From NCBI GenBank assembly GCA_963971535.1, contig OZ020588.1:121604505-121668504 (forward strand): a DNA stretch of 64,000 nt, given 5' to 3'. The stretch comes from Notolepis coatsorum (taxonomy: Eukaryota; Chordata; Actinopteri; Aulopiformes; Paralepididae). The notes beneath the pieces were generated by a model that saw only the letters and a program-made list of their open reading frames with translations, made no database searches and was not told the DNA's origin. A program made the translations under genes and the position numbers. This document shows, piece by piece, positions 60,403 to 64,000 of the stretch; positions within the stretch are counted from its first letter, which is position 1, and every line of letters begins with the position of its first letter.

Positions 60403-61538
60403 CGGCCGACAAATACACCCCGCTGAAGGCCCCCCACAACCATCAGATCAGGGAGGACCGAGCCCCCCCGACCCCCCCTAATGGAGGGAACCCCCCCTAT
60501 TGGAGGTTCCCGGGAGGGCGACGGACCGGACCGTGCGAAGAGGCACTCAAGCAACTCAACGCACAGGGTGAGCAGACCTTGGCCTGACCCCACGACTACA
60601 CACACGCACAACCCGCATGCCACCCGGGAACGAACGGAGGGAAAAACCTCGTTACTGCCCCCAGAATCACGGGGTCAAGGGCAAACCCAACCCTGTGGCA
60701 AGGCCGTAGCAGCGGAGCGCGAAGGAAGACCCAGACCCACTGAAGGGACTGGATCCCCTGGAAAACGGGGGCCCGGAGAGGTCAATGACGCCAGGCATCA
60801 AGACCCCACCAGGCGGTCACTTAGTGACACCGCCCCCCACATCGCCAGCGTATTCGGATAAGGCCCTTCTTCTCCAAGAGCGGGCCCTTTCCCCCCAATA
60901 GCACACCGCCTGGCACACTGACCCTGCAGAACAGGCAGTCAGCATGGCCGTAAGCACACAAAAAAGGTTAACCAACGGAAGCAGGCAGCGCACCGGGGAA
61001 AACCAGGCAACAGGCTGTAACCTGAGCCTGGAGCACTGCGGACGAGACAGGCGCCAAAGGAGTCAGCTGAGAACAGCCCCCCCGGCGGAAGGGGCGTATG
61101 CTGCCGTTGTTGCATGACCAAGCCTCCATTTAAAAAAACCCACCCAGAGGGGTTGAGGCAGAGAAGGCTGACACGATTGGCAGACGTCATGAACGTGCAG
61201 GGGCACCCTCAACCGGGTAACCCGGGAGTTGACACTGCTCCAACACACCAGGGAATCAACCACCTTGTCGTTACCCAATGCGGTGGTTGTTCCTATAACC
61301 CCTCAAGAAAAAACTCCAAAACACACCTGCGGGTATACACTGGCTATACCGCAGTACAAGTGTTTCAGTTTTCAAAAAAGGGTTATCTCAGGCCTACGGG
61401 TCGACGAAACATTACTTCGGACCGGGCCCAGCGATACGGGAAGCACAGGGTCACCAGAGGAGGTCAAAGACCACCCCAACAGGCCCCTCTTCGCCATGCG
61501 TGAGAGAGGAGCGAAAAGAATGGAGAACCAGCCCCAAG
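60403..61538. other. No gene recognised, GC-richer
   Basis: CCCC-rich, A-rich spaced sequence without domains. It may be the interior of a large DNA element beginning with the preceding inverted repeats. Several open frames show no familiar motif. Confidence 0.35.
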
Positions 61539-61626
61539 CACACCGTACTTGGTATTCCCAGGCGGTCTCCCAACCAAGTACTAACCAGGACCAACCTGCG
61601 TAGCGGCCGAGATCTGACGACAGTGC
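61539..61626 (-). pseudogene. 5S rRNA-like segment
   Basis: Minus strand reads ..CAGATCTCGGCCGCTACGCA, GGTTAGTACTTGGTTGGGAG and ACCGCCTGGGAATACC. This matches the internal-promoter half of vertebrate 5S rRNA (box A, intermediate element, box C) with several substitutions. The first 30-35 nt of the 5S gene are missing, and no T-run terminator follows. It is either a 5S pseudogene or the head of a 5S-derived SINE (SINE3-type). Confidence 0.75.
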
Positions 61627-64000
61627 AGAGTACAAAATGTACCCAACCAGGGTCTCCATAGCGCTTAACCCTGTGACACCCGGACCGACCTGGCATTTTT
61701 CCCCCTGAAAAAAGCCCAAGTCCCTCAGGGTACCAGAACAGCAGATCTGCATCCCCGGCGGACAACGGGTTTAACTGATCTGGACCAGCGTGACCAGAAC
61801 CAGTCCCGTGCCCTAACCACGCCGACATGCCTACTCCAGGAGAAGGGGCAGATAAGCGTGTTGATCTTAAACATGAAAAGAAGGCGCCACCCAGACGTTC
61901 GGTGCGAACCGCGCCCGGTGGCCCACCCCCAGGGCGTGAGACCCCTCTACATATGTTCAGATCCATTCCGTCATCATCCCCCAGATATGAACGAGAATCC
62001 GTCGACAACCAAAACAAGTCGTCGGAAGAGGAAAAACCTCCATCCCAGTTGCTTTATAAAAACGCTGTTTTAACCTCAAGCAACCAAGGCGTGCCAGTCA
62101 TTCGCCTGATCTTCAACAGAACACCCCGAGCTAGCAATATGCGTGTGTCGGGACACAACCACATCAATGAACAGGCTATTTAGACCTGTCATTGAATCCC
62201 CAAGGCGCCCAGGGGAACGACAAGAGGGGTGCGATGCTTCCTAACTCCAACCCTTTTTAATAGAAAAGAAGGAAGCACCAACAGCATGTATCCCAGTCTA
62301 CACAGCCGGGGGTACATTTTTTTTACATTTTTACATTCCACCACCCTCCCATAGAGAGGAGATGGAAATCCCCAGAGAGACTTCCCACGCGAGCTGTACA
62401 GATTGAAAAGAATATATTGCACCTTGAGCCATGTAAAAGTTTGGTTTTAGGGCTCTCCGGGGAGGAGGCACTGAACCCATACACACTCAATAATCGAATT
62501 GAATCGAATACACACACAATAGAGTAGGACTCCTTCTTGAGGTTCCACTCACCTTGACAATCTGAGGAGGAGGCTCTGTACTCTGAGGAGGCTCCCTCAC
62601 ATGGAAGGAGAGTCCTAACTCACAGAAGGCCCGAATAGGAGCTTCGTGAGGAGGAGCCCTGACCACCCCCCGAAACAGATCCATCATATGGACCCGAACA
62701 GCACATGGAAGTCCTACCAACAGAGACGCGCACAGTGACGTACTCTATGGCGGGGGAATTTCTGCGGTGCACACGCCCAATATTCCAGGGCGTGGGACCA
62801 GGAAACTCCCCCCCCCCCCCCTCTTACCCTGTAACGTGCCGAACAGCAACATGACAGGAACCTTGAAAGACAGGAGCTTTTAACCCCTGCCCATCAAAGA
62901 AGGGGAGAAAAGGATTACCAGTTCACCCCTTTACGACCCCACACCCATGATACGATGTAATGACAAAAAGAGTATGACGCAGTCATAGTCAGCTCCATGA
63001 AGCGTCTAACAGCTTCACACAGCGCATGTGCTAACCTGCCATCTGATTTTTACTAAGGAAAAAACACAGAATAGAGAGGGCCCTCTCAAGAGCCCCGGTA
63101 CCAGACTTACACATGTGCTTCTGTGGCCAACCCAACCCAGTTGTAGGTCGCACGACACACACAACCCTTTATCACCTACAAAAAATGGCAAAAACACTCT
63201 ACAGAGGAACGCCGTTTTTCATAATGAGAGAATACATAATTCTCGATTAGTATCGGCCACAGGCCTTGCTAAGCACACACGAAAAAGTTACCAAACAATC
63301 TTTTCTTTTAGGAAAATATAGTTTCTCAAGCAGTTCTAGCACAACCCCAGCAATCAAGCTAAGGGTTACATCGTATCCCTACCACACAGTGTACAATATA
63401 TTGTAGCAACACGTCTGAGAGGAGGGTGAAGAAGTCCCCAGGGAACCGGGGGGAAGAACACCCCTCCTACTTTACCCTTAATACGGCCAGTTAAACAGGT
63501 AAACCTGTTAATATGTGAACACACTGTTCATTGTCATTACAGGCTGAGAAAATAATCATTCTTCACTCATATGACACTAAGCATAGCTTTATAGGTTAGT
63601 TTAAACCCCTTTAGGTGTGAGTACACGGTACATGAACACACAATGTGTCTCAACACAACAAACCAGATCATTTTCACATCTGTAACAAATAACCCGATTT
63701 GCATGGAGACCAGTGACAAGACAATTCACACATAACTCGCGTCATATCCTAAATGTAGTGCAGCAACACTCGTTTTGGAAAACATCGTTATTTACAAAAC
63801 ATTTAGAAGGGAAAGCAAGAAGAAGTGTTCAAGGTCTGGTCAGGATCCTTCCTACCGTGAGCGCAGATCAAGCGAAACTGCAGTCTCTAACAAGGCACCG
63901 TAGTAAACACAGCCGTCCTGTGTTGTCGACCTGGGCAGCGTCGCCGCTCCATCCCGCCGCTACGGTCCCCCTTGTTGACGCAGTCCTCGCCGGCTGGCCC
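61627..64000. other. No gene recognised; CpG-rich end
   Basis: Apparently non-coding. A C run lies at 62809-62822. The final 100 bases (63900-64000) are GC-rich with several CpGs, possibly the start of a CpG island that continues beyond the window. No repeat termini were recognised. Confidence 0.35.

Noticed and set aside
61539..61626. Functional 5S rRNA gene
   Set aside because: The first third is missing, several substitutions are present and there is no T-run terminator.
63900..64000. Host gene promoter / CpG island
   Set aside because: Only 100 bases before the window ends, no exon or TSS signal visible; kept as a remark only.

Overview
This window looks like intergenic, repeat-dense DNA from a ray-finned (teleost) fish. 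The evidence is Rex1/Babar-type, L2/Maui-type and L1-type LINE proteins, a BEL/Pao LTR retrotransposon, many hAT elements with intact 8-bp target duplications, TTAA-flanked piggyBac/Kolobok-type elements, tRNA-derived SINEs, and very long dinucleotide, trinucleotide and tetranucleotide microsatellites. I found no convincing host protein-coding gene. Nearly every real coding signal belongs to a transposable element, and most are broken. The species cannot be named from sequence alone.

Layout. 1-5.2 kb: four exons of a piggyBac-type transposase gene (745-1966) with phase-consistent splice junctions and a foldback-containing intron, a TTAA-flanked piggyBac-like element (2955-3517) holding a hAT terminus and a (TA)n tract, and a 15-copy minisatellite (3661-4265). 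5.2-12.6 kb: a hAT (TSD GCTGACAG) split by a 6.2-kb L1 on the minus strand. 12.6-14.9 kb: long (CT)n and (CA)n tracts with unassigned flanks. 14.9-24.7 kb: a hAT (TSD GTTATATG) keeping a BED zinc-finger exon, split by a 7.5-kb BEL/Pao element with near-identical LTRs and by another hAT. 24.7-28 kb: hAT ends, microsatellites and a hAT carrying a short transposase N-terminus. 28-30.8 kb: a Harbinger-like element containing a hAT and a long internal foldback. 31.4-35.9 kb: two piggyBac-like elements, the second interrupted by an L2 LINE.

36.6-46.4 kb: two copies of one 5'-truncated LINE, one broken by a hAT that carries a gypsy-like LTR/gag piece, the other lying inside a hAT and broken by a SINE; also several hATs, an L2 3' end and a SINE. 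46.5-49.8 kb: microsatellites and the best-preserved gene of the window, a Rex1-type ORF2 (717 codons). 50-52.5 kb: mostly unassigned. 52.5-59 kb: a duplicated segment whose two copies act as each other's empty sites (one holds a SINE-in-SINE, the other a solo LTR), an L1 ORF1 remnant, and an L2 LINE broken by a SINE and another LINE piece. 59-60.4 kb: an element with a perfect 55-bp inverted repeat whose left arm was hit by a hAT. 60.4-64 kb: unassigned, GC-richer DNA with a hairpin and a 5S rRNA-like segment.

Because the insertions are nested and many target duplications are exact, the window can be read as a relative timeline: insertions inside other insertions are younger. The mobile parts do not form an operon or pathway. 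The functional theme is autonomous elements (L1, L2, Rex1, BEL and transposases) decaying beside non-autonomous derivatives that must have been mobilised in trans.
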